Shown: positions 42,260 to 51,415 of the stretch, piece after piece | How the letters are laid out: every line of letters starts with the position of its first letter | How positions within the stretch are numbered: the first letter of the stretch is position 1 | From: Bacteroidales bacterium | GTDB taxonomy: Bacteria > Bacteroidota > Bacteroidia > Bacteroidales > Bacteroidaceae | Direction: 5' to 3' | Assembly (NCBI GenBank): GCA_004556745.1 | Contig: SFFY01000002.1 | Location: 1 to 64,000, forward strand | DNA length: 64,000 bases | Notes under the pieces: model-generated | Told to the model about the DNA's origin: nothing | The model's database searches: none | What the model saw: the letters and a program-made list of their open reading frames with translations, nothing else | Program-made: the position numbers and the translations under genes

Positions 42260-43735
42260 ATGCAAGAATTTCAGCTAATTGCCAAAACCTTTCAAGGTCT
42301 TGAAGAGGTTTTGGCGCAAGAACTGACCGAACTCGGTGCCAACAACATCGAAATCGGCCGGCGCATGGTGTCGTTTACAGGCGACAAGGCAATGATGTAT
42401 CGCGCCAACTTCTGCCTGCGCACCGCCGTCAGAATTTTGAAACCTATCAAAACTTTTAAGGCAACTGATGCCGACGATGTCTACAATGCAGTGCGCGGCG
42501 TGGAATGGGATGACTTTCTCGACCTCAAAACGACTTTTTCGGTCGACTCGGTAGTCTATTCCGAGGAGTTCCGTCATTCTAAGTTCGTGGCCTATAAAGT
42601 GAAAGACGCCATCGTGGACTACTTCCGCGAGAAGCACGGCGAACGCCCCAATATCCGCATTACGAACCCCGATATCCGCCTGAATATCCATATTGCCGAT
42701 ACGCAATGCACGCTGTCGCTCGACTCTTCCGGCGAGAGCCTGCACCTGCGCGGTTATCGCACGGCTTCGGTGGACGCGCCCATTAACGAGGTGCTCGCCG
42801 CAGGTTTGATAAAGTTGTCGGGTTGGGACTTTAAGTCTGATTTCATCGACCCGTTCTGCGGTTCTGGCACGATTTTGGTGGAGGCCGCCCTCATGGCGCG
42901 CAACATCTACCCCGGCGTGTTCCGCAAGAAGTTCGGCTTTGAGAATTGGAAGGATTTCGACCCCGAACTGTTACAGGAAATCTACGACGACGACACACAG
43001 GAACGCGCTTTCGACCATAAGATTTACGGCTACGACCTTAACCTGCGTGCCATTGAGGCAGCCGATGCCAACGTGAAGGCAGCGGGTGTGAGCGATATCG
43101 TAACCCTCGAGCAGCGCGACTTCCAAAAGTTCGAGCAGCCTGCCGAGAAGGCTATTATGGTGACCAATCCGCCTTACGGCGAACGCCTTAAGCCCGAAGA
43201 CCTCACGGGGCTGTATCAGATGATCGGCAAGACGCTGAAACATTCCTTCTGCGGCAACGAGGCTTGGATTATCAGTTACAAGGAAGAATGCTTTGAAGCC
43301 ATCGGCTTGAAGCCGAGTTTCAAAATTCCCCTTTACAACGGCGCACTCGACTGCGAGTTCCGCAAATACCAACTCTTCGACGGCAAACTCAACGCCTTTC
43401 GCGCTGCCGGAGGCGAGGTGAAGACGGTAGAGGAACGCCGCCGCATGGGCGAGAAGCACCGTTTTAAGCAGAACCGTGGCGAGTTCAACCGCCGCCCTGC
43501 GGACGAAGAGCGCGTGCCCGACGAGGACTTTACGCCCGAATACGAGATGTTGCGCAAGCGTCACCGCGAGTTCCAAAACACTTTCGGACCTCGCGAACGC
43601 CGCAGCGAAAATCCGCGCCGCTTTGAGGGCGAGAAAGACTTCAAACGCGGAAAGGGCGGCGAATTCAAACGGCGCAGCGACCGCGAGGAACGCGGCAGGG
43701 GTGGTAAGTTTGGCGGCAAACGGCGCGACAAATGA
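42260..43735 (+). CDS. rlmL: THUMP-domain class I SAM-dependent RNA methyltransferase (RlmL-like)
   Basis: A 491-residue RNA guanine-N2 methyltransferase, likely acting on 23S rRNA. I start at the ATG at 42260 (MQEFQLIAKTFQGLEEVLAQEL). N-terminal ferredoxin-like and THUMP domains (about 1-160) precede the methyltransferase core with DFIDPFCGSGTILVEAAL, the SAM acidic loop YGYDLNLRAIEAA, and catalytic NPPYGERL. The C-terminal about 100 residues are an unusual disordered tail rich in R, G, E and K (RFEGEKDFKRGKGGEFKRR), an RNA-binding type extension. The C-terminal methyltransferase half of E. coli RlmL is absent, as expected outside proteobacteria. Confidence 0.88.
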   Translation: MQEFQLIAKTFQGLEEVLAQELTELGANNIEIGRRMVSFTGDKAMMYRANFCLRTAVRILKPIKTFKATDADDVYNAVRGVEWDDFLDLKTTFSVDSVVYSEEFRHSKFVAYKVKDAIVDYFREKHGERPNIRITNPDIRLNIHIADTQCTLSLDSSGESLHLRGYRTASVDAPINEVLAAGLIKLSGWDFKSDFIDPFCGSGTILVEAALMARNIYPGVFRKKFGFENWKDFDPELLQEIYDDDTQERAFDHKIYGYDLNLRAIEAADANVKAAGVSDIVTLEQRDFQKFEQPAEKAIMVTNPPYGERLKPEDLTGLYQMIGKTLKHSFCGNEAWIISYKEECFEAIGLKPSFKIPLYNGALDCEFRKYQLFDGKLNAFRAAGGEVKTVEERRRMGEKHRFKQNRGEFNRRPADEERVPDEDFTPEYEMLRKRHREFQNTFGPRERRSENPRRFEGEKDFKRGKGGEFKRRSDREERGRGGKFGGKRRDK

Positions 43736-43740
43736 TTGCG

Positions 43741-43835
43741 AGTAGGGGCGTTTTGCAAAACGCCCGGTAAATGATAGCTTTATTGAATTTAACCTTTAGG
43801 CGCATTCGGCGGGCGTTTTGCAAAACGCCCCTACT
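43741..43835. repeat. 95-bp paired-palindrome element, copy 1
   Basis: Two 25-bp arms, AGTA plus G plus palindrome GGGCGTTTTGCAAAACGCCC and its exact inverse ending CCTACT, flank a 45-bp interior (43766-43810). Located between the methyltransferase and the S9 peptidase genes. A second element of identical length with an unrelated interior is at 51275. Confidence 0.9.
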
Positions 43836-43869
43836 CTTTTACTAAATTGTATTATTTAAGTATCAAACC

Positions 43870-46047
43870 ATGACGAACAAGAAACTCATAGCCGCAGGCT
43901 TGCTTTTCCTGCTGGCACACTTACCCATTATGGCACAAGGCACAAAGCAGTTCACGCTCGACGACCTGATGTGGGGCGGCTCGAACTATTGGAACATCCA
44001 GCCCCGCTCTGTATTTACCGCTTGGTGGGGCGACCGCCTCGTTGAGACGAAAGTGGAAGAACTTAGCCTCCTTTTCGACAACAAGGGGAAGAAGGTGGAG
44101 AAAAATGCTGCGCTCTGCTCCCTCGCCGACATCAATGCCGCGCTCGACACGGCGGCATTCGGCAAGGTGCGCACCCTTACAGGCGCAGCCTTTCCCGAAT
44201 CAAACGGCACCGTAGTGCGCGTCCGTGCCGACAAGGGCACAGTGGACTACGACTGGACCAAGAAGCAAATCGTCTTTTCCATGCTCCGCCCCGAAGGAAA
44301 TCTTCAAGCCACGAAAACGGCACCCGTCACCTCGGCGCTGGCCTACGTGAAGGACTACAATATATATATACGCACGCGCGAGGGCAAGGACTTGACGGTT
44401 ACGACCGACGGCACGCGCGAGTTGCAGTACGGCCTCACTGTGCACCGCAACGAGTTCGGCATCAACGAAGGACTGTTTTGGAGCCCTAAGGGCAATTTGC
44501 TGGCGTTCTACCGTATGGACCAAAGTATGGTGACGGACTTCCCGCTCATCGACATCTTCCACCGCGTGGCTCAGCTTGCACCCGAGAAATACCCCATGGC
44601 AGGCATGACGAGCCATAAGGTAACTGTCGGCATCTTCAACCCTGCAACTGGGCAGACGGTCTATCTCAAAGCCGGCGACCCCACCGACCGCTATTTCACC
44701 AATATAGCCTGGTCGCCCGATGAAAGCACTGTTTATATGTTTGAACTGCCCCGCACGCAGGATAAGGCGGAACTCGTGGCCTACGATGCTGCCACGGGCG
44801 AGCGCAAAGGCGTTCTGTACACCGAGACCAATGCGCGTTACGTCGAGCCGATGAACCCGATTGTCTTTCTGCCGTGGGACGCCGGCAAGTTCGTGATGCA
44901 GTCGCGCCGCGATGGATACAACCATTTTTATCTCTTCGACACCACGGGCAAGCAGTTGGCGCAGCTCACCAAAGGCGCGTTTGAGGTAATCGATTTCCTC
45001 GGTTTCAACGAACAGGCAAAGAGCATCGTTTATCTTGCCAACGAGCAGTCGCCCGTTCGCCACAATCTCTATTCCGTGCAAGTAGCATCGGGCAAGCGCC
45101 AGTTGCTCGACAATGGCGAGGGCGTGCACCGCGCCTCGCTTTCAGCCGGCGGCCGTTTCCTTTGCGACCGTTGGAGCAAGCCCGACACCTATCGCCAGGT
45201 TGACTTTGTCAATACCTCCAATGGCAAGAAGCAAGTCGTGCAAGAGCGCATCGCCACGCCGTGGGCAGACTTTAACGTGCCCGAAATCACGGGCGGCAGC
45301 ATCAAGGCTGCCGACGGCACGACCGACCTCTACTACCGCCTGGTGAAGCCCGTTGGCTTCGACCCCGCAAAGAAATACCCCACGGTGGTGTACGTTTACG
45401 GCGGCCCGCACGCCAACAACGTGGAGGAAAGCTGGAATTTCGCCGCCCGCCCCTGGGAAATCTATATGGCGCAGCGCGGCTACGTGCTGTTTGTCATCGA
45501 CAACCGCGGCTCGCAATATCGCGGTTTCGACTTCGAGAGCTGCACGCACCGCCATCTCGGCGACATCGAGATGAAGGACCAGTTGAAGGGCGTGGAATTT
45601 CTCAAAACCCTGCCTTATGTCGATGCTGACCGCCTCGGCGTGCACGGCTGGTCGTTCGGCGGCTACATGACCACCAACCTCATGTGTTCCTACCCCGATG
45701 TGTTCAAAGTCGGCGTGGCGGGCGGCCCCGTTATCGACTGGAAATATTACGAGGTGATGTATGGCGAGCGCTACATGGACACGCCGCAGGAAAACCCCGA
45801 CGGTTACGAAAGTTCCTCGCTGCTGCCTAAGGCCAAGAACCTCAAAGGCCGCCTGCAAATCATCGTGGGTCTTAACGACGGCACTTGCGTGCTGCAGCAC
45901 AGCCTTGCTTTCCTCCGCGCCTGCGAAGATGCTGGCACGCAGCCCGACTATTTCGTTTATCCCGGTCAGGAACATAATATGATGGGGCGCGATATGGTGC
46001 ATCTCCATGAACGCATCACGCGCTACTTCGACGATTATCTCAAATAA
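43870..46047 (+). CDS. S9 family dipeptidyl peptidase IV
   Basis: A 725-residue secreted or periplasmic prolyl peptidase with signal peptide ([23 protein letters not shown]). An eight-blade propeller (about residues 40-480, e.g. [16 protein letters not shown]) covers the alpha/beta hydrolase. The triad is Ser in GWSFGGYMT (about 596), Asp in VGLNDGTC (about 670) and His in [10 protein letters not shown] (about 702). The glutamate pair that binds the free N-terminus in DPP-IV is plausible in the propeller but I cannot assign it surely. It should release X-Pro or X-Ala dipeptides for an asaccharolytic/peptidolytic diet. ridA follows after 25 bases, probably in the same transcript. Confidence 0.93.
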   Translation: MTNKKLIAAGLLFLLAHLPIMAQGTKQFTLDDLMWGGSNYWNIQPRSVFTAWWGDRLVETKVEELSLLFDNKGKKVEKNAALCSLADINAALDTAAFGKVRTLTGAAFPESNGTVVRVRADKGTVDYDWTKKQIVFSMLRPEGNLQATKTAPVTSALAYVKDYNIYIRTREGKDLTVTTDGTRELQYGLTVHRNEFGINEGLFWSPKGNLLAFYRMDQSMVTDFPLIDIFHRVAQLAPEKYPMAGMTSHKVTVGIFNPATGQTVYLKAGDPTDRYFTNIAWSPDESTVYMFELPRTQDKAELVAYDAATGERKGVLYTETNARYVEPMNPIVFLPWDAGKFVMQSRRDGYNHFYLFDTTGKQLAQLTKGAFEVIDFLGFNEQAKSIVYLANEQSPVRHNLYSVQVASGKRQLLDNGEGVHRASLSAGGRFLCDRWSKPDTYRQVDFVNTSNGKKQVVQERIATPWADFNVPEITGGSIKAADGTTDLYYRLVKPVGFDPAKKYPTVVYVYGGPHANNVEESWNFAARPWEIYMAQRGYVLFVIDNRGSQYRGFDFESCTHRHLGDIEMKDQLKGVEFLKTLPYVDADRLGVHGWSFGGYMTTNLMCSYPDVFKVGVAGGPVIDWKYYEVMYGERYMDTPQENPDGYESSSLLPKAKNLKGRLQIIVGLNDGTCVLQHSLAFLRACEDAGTQPDYFVYPGQEHNMMGRDMVHLHERITRYFDDYLK

Positions 46048-46072
46048 TATCTTAAAACATCATTATACAACC

Positions 46073-46447
46073 ATGAACGCAATATCCACAACAAACGCGC
46101 CTGCCGCAATAGGCCCGTACAGCCAAGCCATTAAAGTGGGCGAACTGGTGTTTGTGTCGGGCCAGTTGCCCATCGACCCCGCCACGGGTGCCTTCGCAGA
46201 GGGCGGCATCAAAGAACTGACGCGCCAGTCGCTCACCAACATGAAGGCTATTCTCGAAGAAGCCGGCACTTCTATGGCCAACGTTGTAAAAACCACCGTC
46301 TTCCTTGCCGACATGAACGACTTTGCCGCGATGAACGAGGTTTATGCCGAGTTCTTTGCCGCTCCCTTCCCTGCCCGCTCCGCCGTAGCAGTAAAAACCC
46401 TGCCCAAGGGTGCGCTGGTAGAAATCGAGTGCATAGCGCAGGCGTAA
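46073..46447 (+). CDS. ridA: RidA family reactive imine deaminase
   Basis: A 124-residue YjgF/YER057c/UK114 protein, a trimer that hydrolyses reactive enamine/imine intermediates from PLP enzymes. I use the ATG at 46073 ([33 protein letters not shown]). The signature [14 protein letters not shown], the active-site Arg in FPARSAVAV and the C-terminal [13 protein letters not shown] are all present. It ends before a strong terminator. Confidence 0.95.
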   Translation: MNAISTTNAPAAIGPYSQAIKVGELVFVSGQLPIDPATGAFAEGGIKELTRQSLTNMKAILEEAGTSMANVVKTTVFLADMNDFAAMNEVYAEFFAAPFPARSAVAVKTLPKGALVEIECIAQA

Positions 46448-46478
46448 AGCCGTCTTTATAACAAACTCATAATAAGCA

Positions 46479-46516
46479 TTTAGGGCGTGCCAAACGGCAC
46501 GCCCTAAACGTTTTTT
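46479..46516 (+). terminator. Terminator after ridA
   Basis: Perfect 13-bp stem TTTAGGGCGTGCC / GGCACGCCCTAAA (46479-46491, 46496-46508), 4-nt loop, then CGTTTTTT. Confidence 0.95.
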
Positions 46517-46536
46517 GGTGATTTCTGGATACCACC

Positions 46537-46791
46537 TTATCTTAATATATGAAATATGCAGTAGGCGACAAGTGGAAATACGCCTATGATGACGGGTGCA
46601 AGATTGCTTTTAATCGATTGCTTGAAACTTTTTGTGGTGCGCCAAGTAAAATAAACGAGCAAGACCAACGTGATATAAAAATCCAAGCAAGCCAGCCATG
46701 TGAGGACTTCAAGAAATAAGTGATCCCAAAATCTCAGTAAGATTGAACATAGAAACCAAAAGTAGAGTGCAAATTCATTTGCCTTTTTCAT
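46537..46791 (-). CDS. Small hypothetical membrane protein (84 residues)
   Basis: A reading frame with two or three hydrophobic helices (FALYFWFLCSILLRFW, LTWLACLDFYITLVLLVYF, LAPVIIGVFPLVAYCIF) and a basic loop (WRTTKSFKQSIKSN). It is AT-rich compared with its neighbours. No family recognised. The hydrophobic-basic pattern is protein-like, but the size and composition leave room for doubt. Upstream bases 46792-47075 hold no feature I can name. Confidence 0.5.
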   Translation of the reverse strand: MKKANEFALYFWFLCSILLRFWDHLFLEVLTWLACLDFYITLVLLVYFTWRTTKSFKQSIKSNLAPVIIGVFPLVAYCIFHILR

Positions 46792-47075
46792 ACGCCTGTT
46801 GTATTAGTTAACATAATAGGTTTATTTGTGGCCGTTTGACCGCTTGCCATTTGCCAAATCATTATTGAGCAGGAGAAAGTATGCTTTCCTGCGTCCAATC
46901 ATGCAGCCTTAGATGCAAATATACGGCATATTTAATATTCAACCAAGCAATGATTGCGGTTTTCGGTTATTTGTGGCGATTTTATTCGGTGATTTGTGGA
47001 TTTCAGGCATTTCAAGAAAGACGCTCTGCCGTTTCCCGCGCCATTTGCTCGGAGCAATTTATTATTTGCAGCAAG

Positions 47076-47243
47076 CTATTTTTTACTTGCTGCCTGATAT
47101 TTTTTCCTTTCCTATAAGAAAGTTTTTGTTACAAAGTTTGTAACACGTATTACAAACTTTGTAACATGTGTTAGAAACTTTGTAACGCTTGTTACAAACT
47201 TTGTAATAAACTTTTTCTTATATGACAGTGAAAAATATCAAGG
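47076..47243. repeat. PAL21 element 3
   Basis: Four palindromes at 47128, 47149, 47170 and 47191 with 4-nt spacers ACGT, ATGT, GCTT. Head GCAGCAAGCTATTTTTTACT and tail GTGAAAAATATCAAGG (47228-47243) match elements 1 and 2. It occupies the divergent gap upstream of rsmH, where many Bacteroidales carry mraZ. Confidence 0.9.
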
Positions 47244-47414
47244 AAGAAGAAAAAAATGTCTTATAGGAGCGGGAAAAATATCAAGGAGCAAACGGGGACG
47301 ATCACGGGGATAATTTGAGCGAGGCGCGGGCTGGATTTTGCGATGAAATCAGTATTTTTTGCTATCATATAAGAAAAATCAAATTTTCCTTCCGTAATTA
47401 TGTCAGATTATCCC

Positions 47415-47422
47415 TAACTTTG
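47415..47422 (+). promoter_or_regulatory. -7 box TAACTTTG of the cell-wall cluster
   Basis: Perfect TAnnTTTG 43 bases before the rsmH ATG. It is the likely main promoter of the rsmH-ftsW run. Confidence 0.55.
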
Positions 47423-47464
47423 AACTCTTTTAATGAAGAATATAAAAATTAAAGCATAAAAACC

Positions 47465-48382
47465 ATGCCAACCACCGCGCCGACCTATCATGTTTCCGTC
47501 TTGCTCAAAGAGAGCGTGGACGCGCTCTGCATACGCCCCGACGGCATTTACGTAGACGTGACTTTCGGCGGCGGCGGGCATAGCCGCGAAATTCTCGGCA
47601 GGTTGGGCGACAAGGGGCATCTGTATGGGTTTGACCAAGACGCCGATGCCGCTCAGAATGTGCCCGAGGGCGAGGCGCGCTTCACGTTTGTGCAAAGCAA
47701 TTTCCGCTATCTTACGAACTGGATGCGCTATTATGGTGTGGACGGTGTGGACGGACTGATAGCCGACCTCGGCGTGTCGAGCCACCATTTCGACGATGAA
47801 ACGAGAGGTTTCTCCTTTCGCTACGAAGCTCCCTTGGACATGCGCATGAACGGACGCGGGGGCGCGACGGCGGCCGACATAGTGAACACTTACGCTCCCG
47901 AGGATCTGGCGCGGCTGTTCCTATTGTACGGAGAACTAAAAAACGGAAGGCGATTAACCGATGCGCTTTGCAAGGCACGCGCGATGAAACCGATAAAAAC
48001 GGTGCAGGAGTTCCTCGAAGCCGTGCGCCCGCTGATGGGTCGTGACCGCGAGAAGAAGGATCTCGCAAAGGCATTCCAGGCCCTGCGCATCGAGGTAAAC
48101 CACGAGATGGACGCCTTGCGCGAGTTGTTGGAAGGCAGTCTGAAAGTGCTGAGCCCCGGCGGCCGGCTGGTGGTACTGACCTACCACAGCCTCGAAGACC
48201 GCATGGTGAAGAACTTCATCAAGGCAGGCAACATTGACGGCAAAGTGGAGCAGGACTTCTTCGGCAACCGCCTTTCGCCCTTTGCGGCGGTGAACAACAA
48301 AGTCATTGTGCCCTCCGAAGCCGAGCAGGCGGAAAATCCCCGCAGCCGCAGCGCGAAGCTCCGCATTGCGGAAAAGAAGTAG
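47465..48382 (+). CDS. rsmH: 16S rRNA (cytosine-1402-N4)-methyltransferase
   Basis: A 305-residue SAM-dependent methyltransferase (MraW) modifying C1402 in the ribosomal P site. The motifs are HVSVLLKESVDAL, VDVTFGGGGHSREIL (SAM site), GFDQDADA, LIADLGVSSHHFDD, RGFSF, LDMRM, KAFQALRIEVNHEMDAL and LTYHSLEDRMVKNF, and the PRSRSAKLRIAEK end. It opens the division and cell-wall cluster, but no mraZ precedes it. Confidence 0.97.
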   Translation: MPTTAPTYHVSVLLKESVDALCIRPDGIYVDVTFGGGGHSREILGRLGDKGHLYGFDQDADAAQNVPEGEARFTFVQSNFRYLTNWMRYYGVDGVDGLIADLGVSSHHFDDETRGFSFRYEAPLDMRMNGRGGATAADIVNTYAPEDLARLFLLYGELKNGRRLTDALCKARAMKPIKTVQEFLEAVRPLMGRDREKKDLAKAFQALRIEVNHEMDALRELLEGSLKVLSPGGRLVVLTYHSLEDRMVKNFIKAGNIDGKVEQDFFGNRLSPFAAVNNKVIVPSEAEQAENPRSRSAKLRIAEKK

Positions 48383-48432
48383 GGGTGTGAGAATGAAAGA
48401 AGCATTATTTAAGATAAAAACAGCAATGCAAT

Positions 48433-48960
48433 ATGGCCAAGAAACACGAGGACATAGAACTTGAAATCGAAGAGACGCAGGAAGAGCCTTTGCGCGACGA
48501 CTTAGAGGAGCAAGAGGCAGCCGAAGAAACGGAGGAACAGGAAGAGCTGGAAGAAGCCGCTCCGGAGGAAGAAACCGCCCTGTCCGCCCGCGAGCAGCGC
48601 AAGGCAACCATTCGCGCCCTGCAAGACGACACCGGCTCGGAGCGTGTGAATATATCGCTGCGCACCATTCTCGGCGGCGACCTGCTGGCCGGCAAATGGT
48701 TCAGACGGCAGATTTGGCTCATTGTGCTCATTGCGTTCTACATCATTATCTATGTGAGCAACCGCTACGCCTGCCAGCAAGAAATGATTGAGAGCACGCG
48801 CCTCGCCGACACGCTGCTCGACCGCCGCTACAAGGCACTCACCAGCAGCAGCCAGTTGAAAGAAATGACACGCCGCAGCAAGGTAGAGGAGAACCTCGAA
48901 GACTCAACTTTGCACACGCCCACAGAACCTTTGTACAACCTTAAAATAGAAGAAGAATGA
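48433..48960 (+). CDS. ftsL: FtsL-like cell division protein
   Basis: A 175-residue bitopic membrane protein between rsmH and ftsI, the position of ftsL. About 60 residues of strongly acidic N-terminus (runs of E, e.g. ETEEQEELEEAAPEEE) precede the conserved SLRTILGGDLLAGKWFRRQIWLIVLIAFYIIIYVSNRY membrane region, then a short periplasmic coiled coil (QEMIESTRLADTLLDRRYKAL). It matches the FtsL-like family of Bacteroidota rather than E. coli FtsL. The acidic extension seems long for the family. Its stop overlaps the ftsI start by four bases (ATGA). Confidence 0.85.
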   Translation: MAKKHEDIELEIEETQEEPLRDDLEEQEAAEETEEQEELEEAAPEEETALSAREQRKATIRALQDDTGSERVNISLRTILGGDLLAGKWFRRQIWLIVLIAFYIIIYVSNRYACQQEMIESTRLADTLLDRRYKALTSSSQLKEMTRRSKVEENLEDSTLHTPTEPLYNLKIEEE

Positions 48961-51227
48961 ATTTCCCTGCCAAAAAGATTCTGCCTCGCTACATCGTTAT
49001 TTTCTTCCTTTTCACCGTGGCAGGGGTAGCCATCATTGCCCGCGCGGCCTATCTTATCTTTGGCGACAAAGAGTATTGGATGGCCATAAGCGCACGCTTT
49101 AAGAAAGAGAACCAGGAAGTGCCCGCCACGCGCGGCAATATCCTCGCCGCCGGTGGGGAAGTGCTTGCCACGTCGCTGCCGGAATACAAGATATTCATGG
49201 ATTTCATGACTTGGGAGAAAGACCCCAAGCGCAAAGCCAGGGCGCAGTTTGTGCGCGACTCGCTGCTCGAAGACAAGATGGACAGCATCTGCAACGGCAT
49301 GCACGCCATTTTTTCCGACATTGACCCCGCCAAACTCCGCGCCCACCTGCTCAAGGGGCGCAAGAAAAAGAGCCATCACTGGCCGATTTATCACAAGCGC
49401 ATCACTTATCTGCAATACAAGCAGGTGAAGGCATTGCCCCTCTTCAAGATGTCGGCCAATTCGGGCGGTTTCCACTGCGATGAAATCAAGCTGCGCAAAA
49501 ATCCCTACGGCGAACTGGCGCGGCGCACCGTCGGGCTCTTCACTTACAAGGGCGAGGACGAAGTGCTCACGGGTCTCGAACTCGCTTTCGACTCCGTGCT
49601 GCGCGGCAAGCCCGGAGTGTCGCACCGACAAAAGGTGCTGAGCCGCTACCTCACCATTGTAGACCAGCCGGCAGAGGACGGACTGGACATTCAGACCACG
49701 ATTGACGTGAACTTTCAGGACATCTGCGAGAAAGCGCTCAACGACAAACTCGTGGAGGTCGGTGCCAATCAGGGCCTTTGCATTCTCATGGAGGTGCAGA
49801 CGGGCGACGTGAAAGCCATCACTAGTATGCGTCGCGTTGGAGACGGAGTTTATAAAGAGATGGACGTAGATGCCGTGAAGAACCTGCTCGAACCCGGCTC
49901 CGTGTTCAAGCCCGTGTCGTTCCTCGTAGCCATGAACGACGGATATATAGATATGGACGACTGGGTAGATACCGGCTGCGGCATCCGACCTATGTACGGG
50001 CGTAACATGAAAGACCACAACCACCGCTCGGGCGGCTACGGAGTGCTCACTGTGCCGCAGATTTTGCAGAAGTCATCGAATATCGGCGTGAGCGTGCTTA
50101 TCGATAAGCACTACCATAACCAGCCCGAGAAATTCGTGGACGGCGTTTACAGCACGGGCATTGCCGAAGACCTCCACCTGCCCATTCCCGGCTATGCCAA
50201 ACCGCGCATACGCCGTCCGCTACCCGACGGCAGCAACTGGTCGAAGACCGCGCTGCCCTGGATGAGCATAGGCTACGAAACGCAAATTCCGCCCATTTCA
50301 ACGCTTAATTTCTACAACGGCATCGCCAACAACGGCAAGATGCTCCAGCCCCGCTTCGTGAAGGCCATTCTCAAAAATGGCGAGGTCGTAAAGGAATTTC
50401 CTGTAAAGGTGATCCGCGAGCAAATGGCCAGCCCCGAGGCAGTCAAGAAGATGCAGACCTGCTTGGAGCAGGTGGTAAGCATCGGTTTGGGCAAGAAAGC
50501 CGGCAGCAAGCAGTTCCATTCTTCTGGTAAGACCGGCACAGCACAGATTTGGACAAAAAGCGGCTTTTCAACGGAGTATCTCATCTCGTTCGCAGGCTAT
50601 TTCCCCTCGGAAAATCCTAAATATTCCTGCATCGTATGTATGCGCAAGACCGCCCCGGCATCGGGTGGCGGCATGTGCGGTCCCGTGTTCCGCCGCGTAT
50701 CAGAAACCGTGATGGCACAGCAGCGCAACAACACTTACGACAAGGCGCGCGACACGGTGCATGTGCTTACGCCGAAAGTGGCGGCTGGCGACCTGCACCG
50801 CGCCAAGGCATTGGCAGACGACCTCAAAGTGGGCGTTAGCAGCAGCGTGCCCGAAAGCGGCTGCGCGTGGGGCAGTTGCGAGAGTGGCAGCGGCACGTTG
50901 GCATTGCACACAGAAGCTCCGGCGGCCGCTGACCGTATGCCCGACCTTACCGGCTACGGACTGCGCGATGCCGTGTTCCGCATGGAGAAGATGGGCGTAC
51001 GCGTCACGGCCAGCGGTTCGGGACGCGTGAAGAAGCAGAGCATCGCCGCAGGAAAGGCGGTAGAGCGCGGTGCTACGGTGGCCCTCACCCTTGCCAACGA
51101 TGAGGCTGCGCCGCAAGTGGAAAAACCGGAACCTAAGCCCGAACAGAAAGAAGAGGGCACGCAATCCGAGGCTTCCGCCACGCAGCCCGAAACGCCTCAG
51201 AAACCTGAGCCGAAAAAGCAGCAGTAA
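48957..51227 (+). CDS. ftsI: Penicillin-binding protein, septal transpeptidase FtsI, with PASTA domain
   Basis: A 756-residue class B PBP that crosslinks septal peptidoglycan with FtsW. It has a short cytoplasmic tail, one membrane helix (YIVIFFLFTVAGVAIIARAAYLI), the pedestal domain with PATRGNILAAGGEVLATSL, and the transpeptidase with SxxK in PGSVFKP (about residue 315), SSN in KSSNIGVSV, and KTG in HSSGKTGTAQIW (about 525). A C-terminal PASTA domain (about 660-715, MPDLTGYGLRDAVFRMEKMGVRV) is followed by a Pro/Glu/Lys-rich low-complexity tail. Translational overlap with ftsL suggests coupling. The gap to murE carries the 95-bp palindrome element. Confidence 0.96.
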   Translation: MNFPAKKILPRYIVIFFLFTVAGVAIIARAAYLIFGDKEYWMAISARFKKENQEVPATRGNILAAGGEVLATSLPEYKIFMDFMTWEKDPKRKARAQFVRDSLLEDKMDSICNGMHAIFSDIDPAKLRAHLLKGRKKKSHHWPIYHKRITYLQYKQVKALPLFKMSANSGGFHCDEIKLRKNPYGELARRTVGLFTYKGEDEVLTGLELAFDSVLRGKPGVSHRQKVLSRYLTIVDQPAEDGLDIQTTIDVNFQDICEKALNDKLVEVGANQGLCILMEVQTGDVKAITSMRRVGDGVYKEMDVDAVKNLLEPGSVFKPVSFLVAMNDGYIDMDDWVDTGCGIRPMYGRNMKDHNHRSGGYGVLTVPQILQKSSNIGVSVLIDKHYHNQPEKFVDGVYSTGIAEDLHLPIPGYAKPRIRRPLPDGSNWSKTALPWMSIGYETQIPPISTLNFYNGIANNGKMLQPRFVKAILKNGEVVKEFPVKVIREQMASPEAVKKMQTCLEQVVSIGLGKKAGSKQFHSSGKTGTAQIWTKSGFSTEYLISFAGYFPSENPKYSCIVCMRKTAPASGGGMCGPVFRRVSETVMAQQRNNTYDKARDTVHVLTPKVAAGDLHRAKALADDLKVGVSSSVPESGCAWGSCESGSGTLALHTEAPAAADRMPDLTGYGLRDAVFRMEKMGVRVTASGSGRVKKQSIAAGKAVERGATVALTLANDEAAPQVEKPEPKPEQKEEGTQSEASATQPETPQKPEPKKQQ

Positions 51228-51274
51228 GACACAATATATTATATGGTCTACTATATCGACGATTGCTTAATTGG

Positions 51275-51369
51275 AGTAGGGGCGTTTTGTAAAACGCCCG
51301 CCGTGTGTGCCGCAAGGCTCGACTAATGCTGTCAACCATTTTCCGGGCGTTTTGCAAAACGCCCCTACT
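51275..51369. repeat. 95-bp paired-palindrome element, copy 2
   Basis: Arms AGTA plus G plus GGGCGTTTTGTAAAACGCCC (51280-51299) and inverse GGGCGTTTTGCAAAACGCCC plus CTACT. The 45-bp interior (51300-51344) is unrelated to that of copy 1. It lies in the ftsI-murE gap, inside what should be one operon. Confidence 0.9.
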
Positions 51370-51415
51370 GGCGGTCGATTCCCGCTCGCCGTGTATAACC
51401 CCAAATATCTCAACG

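Noticed and set aside
46881..47143. Short plus-strand ORFs before rsmH
   Set aside because: Overlap each other and run into the PAL21 element; no promoter, no protein-like pattern.
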